Below are positions 49,979 through 57,995 of a stretch of 64,000 nt of DNA, piece by piece. Within the stretch, counting starts at the first letter, position 1, and every line of letters begins with the position of its first letter. The DNA comes from JBEBGV01 sp040081265. Lineage in GTDB: Bacteria; Acidobacteriota; Vicinamibacteria; Vicinamibacterales; UBA2999. The notes below the pieces were generated by a model. It saw only the letters and a list, made by a program, of their open reading frames with translations. It made no database searches and was not told the DNA's origin. Position numbers and translations under genes: made by a program. The stretch covers positions 13,758 to 77,757 of the forward strand of contig JBEBGV010000018.1 of NCBI GenBank assembly GCA_040081265.1. The letters run 5' to 3'.

Positions 49979-51609
49979 ACCTGGTAGCCGGCATGGTGAT
50001 CGCGTTCGTGCTCACGTTCGTGTTCCGGTTCACGAGCGCGGGGTTCGGCAACGATCACTTCACCCACCTGTCGCGCGCCAGGCAGATCCTGGGTGGTGCG
50101 TGGCCGATCCGGGACTTCTTCGATCCGGGCCAGCTTCTCCACTACTACCTCTCGGCGGCTGCGCAGCTCGTGTTCGGCTACAACCTCTACGGCGAGGCGC
50201 TGCTGACGATCTCGTTCATGTCGCTCGGTGCGGCGCTGACCTTTGGTGTGAGCACGCGGCTGTCGCGGTCGCAGGCAGTGGCCGCGTGCGTGACGCTGGC
50301 AGCCGTCGTCGCGTTTCCACGCCTGTACAACTACCCGAAGGTGTTCCTCTACGTCGGCGCGATCTGGCTGGCGTGGTGGTACGCCCACGGAGATGCCGAC
50401 AGCACGGCCGGCCGGCCGAGCCTGCGGCGCATCGTCGTGCTCTCTGCATGGTCGGTGCTGGCGTTCCTGTTCCGGTACGACCACGGCGCCTACGTGGGCG
50501 GGTTGATGCTCGTCCTCCTGACGCTGGTGCATGCCGGTCGAGCCAGACAGTGGCGTAGAGCGATGGCGATCTATGCCGGCGTGTGCGGCCTGTTGCTGTT
50601 GCCCTTCCTGCTCTACGTGCAGTGGGCCGATGGCCTGTTCCACTACCTGGTCGCAAGCGGCGCTGCTGCACGTCTGGTGGGCAACGGGACACGCCGCGCC
50701 CTCGGCGTCGGGATCGCGACTCCCGCGCCCTCGTTTGCGCTGGCGTGGCTTACCGGTGTCACCTATGCGCTGCCTGTGCTGACGTTGCTGACGACATGGT
50801 GGGCGTGGACGCGAGGGCGTATCGCACGGCAGGAAGCGGCCGCCGTTGTGGCGATGGCCTGTTTGTGCCTGGTGATCACGCGCACGCTCGTTGACGACGA
50901 CCCGGGGGCGAGGCTGGCCGACGTGGCCACTCCCACCGCGGCGCTCGGTGCATGGCTCGTGGGGCGGTGGCTGAGCGATCTGAGGACGGCCGGCGCGGGC
51001 ACCACGTGGCGACTCGCCGCACGTCTCCCCGTCGCAACCGTCTTCCTGGTCACACTGTGGAGCGTCACCACGCTCGCACGAACCGTGAACACGCTGCTCG
51101 ACGCCGAGTTCGACAAGGGACCCCGAGCAGCGCTCGCGCACATAACGGCAACGTATCGTCGGCTGCACCTTCGGCCGATCGACCAGTGGGCCCCGCCTGG
51201 TGAATCGCGCGGTATCCAGGCGCTGGCGCGCTATGTGATGCGTTGCACGCTGCCCGAGGACCGCCTGTTAGTCGCTGGCCAGTTCGCCCCTGAGGTGTTC
51301 TTCTATGCAGAACGGGAGTTTGCCGGGGGGCAGGTGCACTTCATGCTCGGGTGGCATGAGTCGGATGCGGATCAGCGCCTGACGGTTGCACGCCTCAGCG
51401 GTGAACGCGTACCGATTGTCTTGATGGGTGACCAGGAGGCTGCGTTCCGGCGCAGGTTTCAACTGGTGGCCGGCGACATCGATGCGCGCTACGTGGAGGT
51501 GCCGTTCGCCTTCAACGACGAGCCCCGGTGGCGGGTGCTGGTTGAGCGCGGACGCCGGCCCTCTGGGACCGACGCCGCGCTCGGATTGCCGTGCTATGGA
51601 CCGGTGTGA
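49975..51609 (+). CDS. GT-C-like polytopic membrane protein
   Basis: 544 aa, ATGA overlap with the HTTM gene. About ten helices to residue 360; an early outward loop has NDHFTHLSRARQIL and RDFFDPGQLLHYYLSAAA, resembling the acidic first loop of GT-C glycosyltransferases. The C-terminal 150 residues are soluble (TLPEDRLLVAGQFAPEVFFYAERE). No named family recognised; a lipid-linked sugar transferase is plausible. Confidence 0.7.
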   Translation: MNLVAGMVIAFVLTFVFRFTSAGFGNDHFTHLSRARQILGGAWPIRDFFDPGQLLHYYLSAAAQLVFGYNLYGEALLTISFMSLGAALTFGVSTRLSRSQAVAACVTLAAVVAFPRLYNYPKVFLYVGAIWLAWWYAHGDADSTAGRPSLRRIVVLSAWSVLAFLFRYDHGAYVGGLMLVLLTLVHAGRARQWRRAMAIYAGVCGLLLLPFLLYVQWADGLFHYLVASGAAARLVGNGTRRALGVGIATPAPSFALAWLTGVTYALPVLTLLTTWWAWTRGRIARQEAAAVVAMACLCLVITRTLVDDDPGARLADVATPTAALGAWLVGRWLSDLRTAGAGTTWRLAARLPVATVFLVTLWSVTTLARTVNTLLDAEFDKGPRAALAHITATYRRLHLRPIDQWAPPGESRGIQALARYVMRCTLPEDRLLVAGQFAPEVFFYAEREFAGGQVHFMLGWHESDADQRLTVARLSGERVPIVLMGDQEAAFRRRFQLVAGDIDARYVEVPFAFNDEPRWRVLVERGRRPSGTDAALGLPCYGPV

Positions 51610-51612
51610 TTC

Positions 51613-52452
51613 TTAGTGATCGTGACCGTCGTGGTCATCGTCGTCATCGTCGTGGTCGCGATCGCGTCCCACCTTCGGCAGCTCGATCTTGCGTCGCGGC
51701 ACCTTCGGCGCGTTGCCGACGAGTACCTGGATCATCGTTTCGGCGACGACCTTCTTCTTGACCGGGTCGATCGCGCGCAGGAAGATCACGTAGTTGCCAT
51801 CCACCGCAGGATTGAACGATGCGAGGCTGGTGCCGACGTTGTTGAAGAACTCGTAGTTCCACGAGTTCTGGACCACGTTCTTGCCCGCGAGGTTGGCGGC
51901 GTAGTTAATCAGGGTTTCGTCACCAGCGCCATTGGCAGTGGTGTTGTCGCCAAAGGCGTGATCCCACGCCGGCGCCACCAGGCTCGGGGTGATCGGGTCG
52001 AAGAGCGTAAACGAGGTGCCAGGACCAGGATTGGAGTCCATGCCGATCTGATACACGAACTGATTGACCTTCCCGGCCGTGCTCAGGTCCCAGTCGGTGT
52101 TGACTGACCACGTGAAGTTCCACACCGGCGTCGCAAGACAGAGCGGGAAGGGCGCAGATGGGAACGCATCCGGACAGGCTGCGCCTGCAGGCATCGAGTA
52201 GGTGCCATCGCCGTTGCTGTTGAGTCCGGTGGTGTCGTTGGCCACCGGGAAACGCGTCTGGGCGCGCAGGCCGATCTCAACACCTCTGTGACGGTCGATG
52301 GCAAACCCGCCGTTCGTGTTGCCCACCCCATAGAGCACTTCTGGCGTTACGAGCTGGTCGAACTGGTTGTCGGCCTGTGACGCCGTCATCGAGACCGAGT
52401 AGGTCACGAGACTGGCGACGACCAGGGTGGGCAGTAGTGTCCGCATTTTCAT
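51613..52452 (-). CDS. Secreted protein with Asp/His-rich tail
   Basis: 279 aa from ATG 52452. Signal peptide MKMRTLLPTLVVASLVTYSVSMTASQ. The middle is beta-rich and calm in charge, with tracts such as VWNFTWSVNTDWDLS and GDNTTANGAGDETLINY, followed by a conserved-looking NSWNYEFFNN segment. The last 20 residues are mostly Asp and His (RDRDHDDDDDDHDGHDH), a likely metal-binding tail. No PEP-CTERM or LPXTG sorting signal. Function unknown. Convergent with the GT-C-like gene, 3 bp apart. Confidence 0.72.
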   Translation of the reverse strand: MKMRTLLPTLVVASLVTYSVSMTASQADNQFDQLVTPEVLYGVGNTNGGFAIDRHRGVEIGLRAQTRFPVANDTTGLNSNGDGTYSMPAGAACPDAFPSAPFPLCLATPVWNFTWSVNTDWDLSTAGKVNQFVYQIGMDSNPGPGTSFTLFDPITPSLVAPAWDHAFGDNTTANGAGDETLINYAANLAGKNVVQNSWNYEFFNNVGTSLASFNPAVDGNYVIFLRAIDPVKKKVVAETMIQVLVGNAPKVPRRKIELPKVGRDRDHDDDDDDHDGHDH

Positions 52453-52474
52453 CAGTTGGCGTGCTCCTTGGGAG

Positions 52475-52491
52475 GGGGTCGAACGGACCCC
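52475..52491. other. Hairpin in the 5' leader of the Asp/His-tailed protein gene
   Basis: GGGGTC-GAACG-GACCCC, upstream of the start on the minus strand. Six-bp stem; possible mRNA 5'-end structure. Confidence 0.3.
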
Positions 52492-52561
52492 GATCAGATT
52501 CACCATCGGCAGCGGTTTCAGCCGCATGAGAGCGGATTAATCCACTGCTGTTACGCTTTTC

Positions 52562-54343
52562 GTGTGCAGATGTCGCATGGGCAGTGATCGCCATACGTCG
52601 GTGAGGCGGCCAGCGGTCGCCGCTGCCATCGCCTGCCTGAGCCTGGTAACGGCGCTGGCGGTGTTTCAACTCGAGCAGCGTGTCGGCACGTCGCAGCAAC
52701 GCATCACTGTGAGGTGGGTGGATGGCGTCACCGAGGCGAACAGACGCGCGGCCGAAGCCACCCTGACGCTCGAGAAGGGCGAGGCAGTTGAGCCGAGCAA
52801 GTGGGTCTACGGCCTCGGCGATCGATCGCGCGCGATGGTCCGACAGATCGTCACCCACCCGCTCGTCGCCGACACCGCGCACATCGACCGCGAACGCTTC
52901 CGCGTCATCCTCGACGCCCCGGACGTGCCCCAGGCGGTCCGACGTTTCCTCGAGGCCAGGCTGGCGATGCCCGTGGCGCTCTTCGGTCTCATCGTCGGAC
53001 TCGCCGGCATCTGGGTCGCACGGCGTGAGCTGGGTGCGGTGGTCGCTCGGGCGGCGCTGGGACCGGAGGGTGCACCCAGGCACGCGCAGGCGATCAGGCC
53101 CGACGCGACCCACGTGCTGCCACGGACCGTCATCGGCGGGCTTCTCGCGGTACAGGACGACTGGGACTGGTGGGCGGCACGGGCCTACTACCCCATCATC
53201 GGCGTGCTGATGGTGCTGATGGTGTTCTACACCGGCTGGCACGGGCGTGAGCTGGCCAACGCGTGGGACGGGTGGACCATTGGCGACTGGCTGATCACGT
53301 ATGCCGACGGATTCGTTCGGCGCGGGCTGAGCGGCGAGATCGTGCTCGCGGTCAGCGGCGGCCTCGGCGCGCCGGCCAACCTCACGGCGTGGTCGCTGTT
53401 CGTGCTGGTGTTCGCCATGTTCTGTGCGGTGTTCTCAACCCTGCTGCGGACACGGCGGCTGACGTTCTGGTTCTTCGCGCTGTGCCTGTCGCCCGCGTTC
53501 CTGTTGTTCACGCTCTATAACCCGGACACGGTTGGACGGAAGGACGGCCTCCTGTTCGCGTCGGTCGCCGCGTGGGCGCTGGTCGTGAGTCGCGGCAGGC
53601 AGACGGCCGGTCGCGCGACGGCATTCGCGGTGCTGGCCTTCGTGCTGACGCTGATGCACGAGCTGTTTTTCTTCTTCACGCCGTACTTCGTGCTGCTGTC
53701 CTTCCTGCGCGCCAGGGATGGCGGCGCGACCACGCGGTGGTGGCCGTCGCTGCTCATCCCGGCCGGGTCTGCCTGCGCAGTGTTGCTGGTCGTCGGGTTG
53801 TCCGGCTCACTCAGCGCGCCAGCGCTCTGCGAAAGGCTCGTCGCCGAGGGCGCTCCATTGCGCGTGTGCGAAGGCGTCCTCTCCTACGGCCGCGAGTCGC
53901 TGCTCGAAGCCGTCCAGGACTTTCGTGGCGCCGCCACCGGAGAGGCCGCGCGCTCGCTGGCCTGGGCGGCGTCGCTGACGGTGCTGCCGCCGATGCTCTT
54001 CCTGCTGATCAGCGCGCGCTCGATTCGCACTGGCTACCTGGCGATTGCGGCACTGGTCGGCGCGGTGTTGTTCTCGACGCCGCTGTTCGTTATCGCGATC
54101 GACTGGGGCCGCTGGCTGGCCATTCACGCGACGCTGGCCACCGTGACGTGCGCGATCGTCCTGCCGGATCGCGATATCCAGCCTTTCCGTCCCTCACTGA
54201 CGCCGCGAACGCTCGCCTCCCTCGCAGCTGGCGCAATCGTGCTGGTGATGATGTTCGGGTTCAGCGTGAAACACTGCTGCCGCGCCACGCTGGTCATGCC
54301 AGGGACGCCCCTGCAGATCTTCAGCGACGCGTGGGAGAGATAG
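52562..54343 (+). CDS. Polytopic membrane protein of unknown family
   Basis: 593 aa from GTG 52562; ATG 52577 is an alternative and neither has a ribosome site. One N-terminal helix, a 100-residue outward domain (VTEANRRAAEATLTLEKGE), a second helix near 140, then about eight helices from 215 on. The segment WTIGDWLITYADGFVRRGL is reminiscent of uncharacterised GT-C-like proteins, and FVRRGL-G recurs in such families. The stop codon's G begins the 8 x 11-bp tandem array. Confidence 0.65.
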   Translation: MCRCRMGSDRHTSVRRPAVAAAIACLSLVTALAVFQLEQRVGTSQQRITVRWVDGVTEANRRAAEATLTLEKGEAVEPSKWVYGLGDRSRAMVRQIVTHPLVADTAHIDRERFRVILDAPDVPQAVRRFLEARLAMPVALFGLIVGLAGIWVARRELGAVVARAALGPEGAPRHAQAIRPDATHVLPRTVIGGLLAVQDDWDWWAARAYYPIIGVLMVLMVFYTGWHGRELANAWDGWTIGDWLITYADGFVRRGLSGEIVLAVSGGLGAPANLTAWSLFVLVFAMFCAVFSTLLRTRRLTFWFFALCLSPAFLLFTLYNPDTVGRKDGLLFASVAAWALVVSRGRQTAGRATAFAVLAFVLTLMHELFFFFTPYFVLLSFLRARDGGATTRWWPSLLIPAGSACAVLLVVGLSGSLSAPALCERLVAEGAPLRVCEGVLSYGRESLLEAVQDFRGAATGEAARSLAWAASLTVLPPMLFLLISARSIRTGYLAIAALVGAVLFSTPLFVIAIDWGRWLAIHATLATVTCAIVLPDRDIQPFRPSLTPRTLASLAAGAIVLVMMFGFSVKHCCRATLVMPGTPLQIFSDAWER

Positions 54344-54430
54344 GGGTCAGACCGGGGTCAGACCGGGGTCAGACCAGGGTCAGACCAGGGTCAGACCGGG
54401 GTCAGACCGGGGTCAGACCGGGGTCAGACC
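54343..54430 (+). repeat. Tandem array of eight 11-bp units
   Basis: Eight head-to-tail copies of GGGGTCAGACC without a gap; copies 4 and 5 begin with A. It starts at the last base of the preceding stop codon and ends 24 bp before the next start. Inverted copies of the unit lie at 55,286-55,307. Confidence 0.9.
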
Positions 54431-54454
54431 CGAACTGCACGTAAGATCGCCGAT

Positions 54455-55270
54455 ATGGTGCGAACGCTCGTTGCTGTCATCCTCGCGCTGGCGCTTCTCG
54501 CCCCCGTCCCGGCCCGCGCGCAGACCTCGAACGCTACGTCGGCGCCAGCGCTCGTCGGCAACTGGCAGGGCACGCTCGTCACCGGGAACGGCCGCATTCG
54601 CATCGGTCTGGTCGTGACAGCGACAACCGGCGGATACGACGCCTACCTGGTCATCATCGAGCAGGAGGAATCGCGCGCGCCGGTACAGCAGGTGACGCTG
54701 ACAGGAAACCGACTACACCTTGACATCACCGCGATCCGCGGCGCCTACGACGGCATCATCAGCGCCAACGGCCAGGAAATCGTCGGCACCCTGACACAGG
54801 GGATGGCGGTGCCTCTCACGTTTGCTCGCGTGGACAAGCTCGATGCCCCACCGACGTTTGGCGAGGCAGAACAAGCGGCGGTCCGCACGGTAATCGGGCG
54901 CTACTTCAGCACCTTCACCGCAGGGGACTGGGACGGTTATCGCTCGGTGCTGCAGGCGCCGTTCATCATCTGGGCCGTAGGTGGCACGCCCACCGTCGTC
55001 GCCACGGTGGACGAGATGGTGGCGCGGATGCGCCAGACGCGCGACAGCCTCAACGGGACCGACTATGCGATCAGCCGCGTCGAGCGGATGATCATCACGC
55101 CGCTCTCGGGTAGCGCCGCGCTGGTGGACATCCACTGGAGACGCGACAAGAAAGACGGCACCCTCTTCGGCGAAGGCGCCGAGATCCTGACGGTCGTCCG
55201 CACACCCGCCGGCTGGAAGGTCACCGGCAACATGGGCCGGGCCCTCAGCCAGTTCGGCAAGTCGTTCTGA
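54455..55270 (+). CDS. Secreted protein with SnoaL/NTF2-like C-terminal domain
   Basis: 271 aa. Signal peptide (LVAVILALALLAPVPARAQ). Residues 30-130 form a beta domain starting LVGNWQGTLVTGNGRIRIGL, common as an N-terminal part of secreted Acidobacteriota hydrolases. Residues 140-271 look like an NTF2/SnoaL fold (AAVRTVIGRYFSTFTAGDWDG, ALVDIHWRRDKKDG). No catalytic motif is evident. The gene is bracketed by oppositely oriented copies of the 11-bp repeat. Confidence 0.72.
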   Translation: MVRTLVAVILALALLAPVPARAQTSNATSAPALVGNWQGTLVTGNGRIRIGLVVTATTGGYDAYLVIIEQEESRAPVQQVTLTGNRLHLDITAIRGAYDGIISANGQEIVGTLTQGMAVPLTFARVDKLDAPPTFGEAEQAAVRTVIGRYFSTFTAGDWDGYRSVLQAPFIIWAVGGTPTVVATVDEMVARMRQTRDSLNGTDYAISRVERMIITPLSGSAALVDIHWRRDKKDGTLFGEGAEILTVVRTPAGWKVTGNMGRALSQFGKSF

Positions 55271-55285
55271 GCAGTGTTGAGAAGG

Positions 55286-55307
55286 GGTCTGACCCTGGTC
55301 TGACCCC
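55286..55307 (-). repeat. Two inverted copies of the 11-bp repeat
   Basis: GGTCTGACCCT and GGTCTGACCCC in tandem, the reverse complement of the unit at 54,343. With the flanking GGG they also make a small palindrome between convergent genes, so they may serve as a terminator. Confidence 0.8.
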
Positions 55308-55315
55308 CTCTCACG

Positions 55316-56509
55316 TTACGCGGTGGCCTTGGGCGGGCCTTCCTGGACGACCTGCGCGAGCGCGGCGTTGAACTTCTGCATTTCCTCGAAGGTGCCGACG
55401 GTCACCCGCACATGCTGCGCCCACTCGGGCCAGCGGTGTCCGGCGAGCAGGACCTTCTTCGCCGCCATCGCCTTGTTGATCTGCGGCCCGGTCATCCCCT
55501 GCACCGACAGCATGAAGAAGTTCGACGTCGACGGAATCGCCGCCGCGCCGGTCAGCTTCGAGATCTGCTCGTAGGCGAGGTCGCGGTTGCGAGTGTTGAT
55601 CGCCATGCGCTCAGCAATGAGCTTGGCTTCCACCTTGAGACTCGCCGCTGCGCACGCCATCGTCGCCACCGACAGGTTGGCGGTGCGACCGAACTTGGCC
55701 AGCTTCGCCAGCAGGTCGGGACGACCGTAGGCAGCGCCAGCGCGCAGACCCGCCATGCCGTAGATCTTCGAGAAGGTGCGCAGGACGACGACGTCCTTGT
55801 CCTGACGGACCAGATCCGTGGACATGCTGTCGCGGCCGGAGAAGTGGATATAGGCCTCATCGATGACGAGCACGGCGTCCGGCCTCTTGTTCGCAAGGAT
55901 GTATTCCATGTCCTTGCGCGAGGTCATCGTGCCCGTGGGGTTGTTCGGGTTACAGATGTAGTACGCGCCCGCGTTCGGGTCGGCCTTGATCATCGCCACC
56001 ACGTCGTGGCTGTAGTCCTTGCGGAGCGGCACCTTGACGACCTTGTTGCCAATGTCTCTGCTGGCACCGCTGCCGTAACCCGGCGACGCCATCACCCAGC
56101 TGCGGGTGGGAGACGTGAAGGCGGGCACGAGGTTGGCCAGCGGGGTACCGGAGCCGGGGTACGAGAGAACGTACTCGGGCTTGACGTTCTCGGTACTTGC
56201 CAGCAGCGACTGGAACTCGATGTTCTCACCCTGCGGCCCGTAGCGCCACGCGAGTGGCGCGACCCTGGCCATCGCTTCGAGGCCTTCCTTCGACGGCCCC
56301 ATCGGATTCTCGTTCGAGGTGATGCGCACCACGTCGGGGTCGATACCAGCGCCGCGCACACGTGCCGCCGGCGCAGCATCGTCTTGTGCGAAGGCGAACT
56401 CGTGGAAGAACGGCAGTACGGCTGCGGCTCCGAGGGCGATGCGACCAATCTGACGACGGGAATATCCCCGCTCCAACAGGTCCTTCTGGACTTCGCGCGT
56501 GAGTGACAT
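55316..56509 (-). CDS. Tat-exported histidinol-phosphate-aminotransferase-like PLP enzyme
   Basis: 397 aa. The N-terminus has YSRRQIGRIALGAAAVLPF, a twin-arginine signal, cleaved near FAFAQ. The rest is a fold-type I aminotransferase of HisC type: SNENPMGPS (62-73 region), CNPNNPTG (186-193), DEAY (218-220) and K248 in TFSKIYGMAG as the PLP lysine. HisC proper is cytosolic, so a periplasmic role, not histidine synthesis, is indicated. Substrate unknown. Confidence 0.85.
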   Translation of the reverse strand: MSLTREVQKDLLERGYSRRQIGRIALGAAAVLPFFHEFAFAQDDAAPAARVRGAGIDPDVVRITSNENPMGPSKEGLEAMARVAPLAWRYGPQGENIEFQSLLASTENVKPEYVLSYPGSGTPLANLVPAFTSPTRSWVMASPGYGSGASRDIGNKVVKVPLRKDYSHDVVAMIKADPNAGAYYICNPNNPTGTMTSRKDMEYILANKRPDAVLVIDEAYIHFSGRDSMSTDLVRQDKDVVVLRTFSKIYGMAGLRAGAAYGRPDLLAKLAKFGRTANLSVATMACAAASLKVEAKLIAERMAINTRNRDLAYEQISKLTGAAAIPSTSNFFMLSVQGMTGPQINKAMAAKKVLLAGHRWPEWAQHVRVTVGTFEEMQKFNAALAQVVQEGPPKATA

Positions 56510-56779
56510 TCAAGGTCCTTTCTCAACCGGCACACAAACGTGTGCGGTGTTGACCTCCGTTGAGCAATCGGCGCGCCACATCGTCAGACGAGGGGACGCA
56601 CGTGCGTCGCATGCCGGGAGTCTGTGAAATCCGGCCAGATATCGTGGGATCAGCACGATCGCTTCGCGAAGGCGCGAGCCGCGACGAGGGCACATCCCTG
56701 CAATGTGCGTCCGGAAAGAGGTTCAGAAATGTGCGGTGGTGGTTGCGGCGCGCAGCGACAGAGTCTATACAGTAGAGAC

Positions 56780-57310
56780 ATGCGTGGGCCGGCCTTCGTC
56801 CTGCTGTCGATCCTGAGCGGCGCCATCACTGGCACCGGCGTCGCTGCGTACCTCGCCACAACGATGTTCGGCCGGAGCACTGCGCCTGCACCTTCGCCTT
56901 CACCAGCAGCGGCACCATCAGCAGCAGCGCCCGTCGTCGCGCATCCACGCCCGATCCAACCGGCAGTAGCGGTGGCGCCGGCGCTGCAGGGACTGTCACA
57001 GGCCTTCCTCAGGCAGCTCAGCGCGCGAGGCGACGGCACGCTGGTGGCGCTGAGTGAACGTGACGGCGACATCGAGGCGCGGTGGTCATCTCCGACCTGC
57101 GACTGGACCGAGACAGAGTTTCTTGATCTCGTTGACGCCGTCCGACAGGAGTTCACCGGAAGTGTCCGCAGCATCACTGGAGTACGCGAGTGCTCTGGCT
57201 CAGCTCGACGCTATCTGCTGACCGGCCACACCTTCGAGCTGTATCACGCCGGAAAGGTGTCCAATCGCGACGTCCTTCGATACCTCATCGAGATCACGTC
57301 GGAGAAGTAG
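56780..57310 (+). CDS. Membrane-anchored protein of unknown function (176 aa)
   Basis: ATG 56780. One helix (FVLLSILSGAITGTGVAAYLA), a Pro/Ala/Ser linker (about 35-60), then a 110-residue outside domain with two cysteines (SPTCDWTE, GVRECSGS). No family recognised. The 270-bp gap before it (56,510-56,779) shows no gene or clear signal apart from upstream regions of the two divergent genes. Confidence 0.6.
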   Translation: MRGPAFVLLSILSGAITGTGVAAYLATTMFGRSTAPAPSPSPAAAPSAAAPVVAHPRPIQPAVAVAPALQGLSQAFLRQLSARGDGTLVALSERDGDIEARWSSPTCDWTETEFLDLVDAVRQEFTGSVRSITGVRECSGSARRYLLTGHTFELYHAGKVSNRDVLRYLIEITSEK

Positions 57311-57338
57311 ACGGCACTGCCCACTCCTCGCCTGCCGC

Positions 57339-57995
57339 CTACGGCCGCACGTCGGTCAACCGCTTGCGAACGGCCAGCAGCGCAAGCTCCAGGCGCGTCG
57401 ATACACCGGTCTTGTCGAAGATATTCGAGAGGTGATGCTTGACGGTCTGGAGGCTGATACCCAGGCTCGTGGCGATGTCGCGGTTGTTGGCGCCCTCGAC
57501 GATGGCGGCGACGATTTCCTTCTCTCGAGCCGTCAATCCGTAGCGTGGCGCATCGGGCGAAGCCAGCTTGCGTACGGCCTGAGCCAGGTCGTCGGACACG
57601 CCGTCGCCAAACACATACTGACCGCGCGCCACACGGTGGATGCCGTCAATCAGCGACCTCGTGGCGTTGTCCTTGAGCACCACGCCATGGGCACCACGCT
57701 GCAGCGCCCGGAGCAAGTCGTCTGCGTCGATGCCGGCCGTCAGTAACAGGATCCGGGTGGGTCCCTCCTGCAGCAGGTCCAGCACTTCGGCACCACCCAT
57801 GCGGGGCATGGCCACGTCGAGCAGCAGGACGTCCGGGATGGTGTCGCGCGCCAGCCGCACCGCGGCTTCGCCGTCGGACGCTTCCCCCACCACCTCGAAA
57901 CCGGGCTCGGTCTCGAGCAGCCGGCGGAGACCGTCGCGGAATATCTGGTGGTCGTCGGCGATGGCGATGCGTACGCGTGAGACTGGTTCAGTCAT
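57339..57995 (-). CDS. NarL/LuxR-type response regulator
   Basis: 218 aa. Receiver with D14-D15, phospho-acceptor D60 in LLLDVAMP and a conserved Lys in VVLKDNATR. C-terminal LuxR helix-turn-helix: LTAREKEIVAAI, NRDIATSLGISLQTVKHHL. Its ATG overlaps the kinase stop (four bases). Targets unknown. Confidence 0.93.
   Translation of the reverse strand: MTEPVSRVRIAIADDHQIFRDGLRRLLETEPGFEVVGEASDGEAAVRLARDTIPDVLLLDVAMPRMGGAEVLDLLQEGPTRILLLTAGIDADDLLRALQRGAHGVVLKDNATRSLIDGIHRVARGQYVFGDGVSDDLAQAVRKLASPDAPRYGLTAREKEIVAAIVEGANNRDIATSLGISLQTVKHHLSNIFDKTGVSTRLELALLAVRKRLTDVRP

Noticed and set aside
54343..54430. CRISPR array
   Set aside because: Units of 11 bp are head to tail with no spacers and there are no cas genes.
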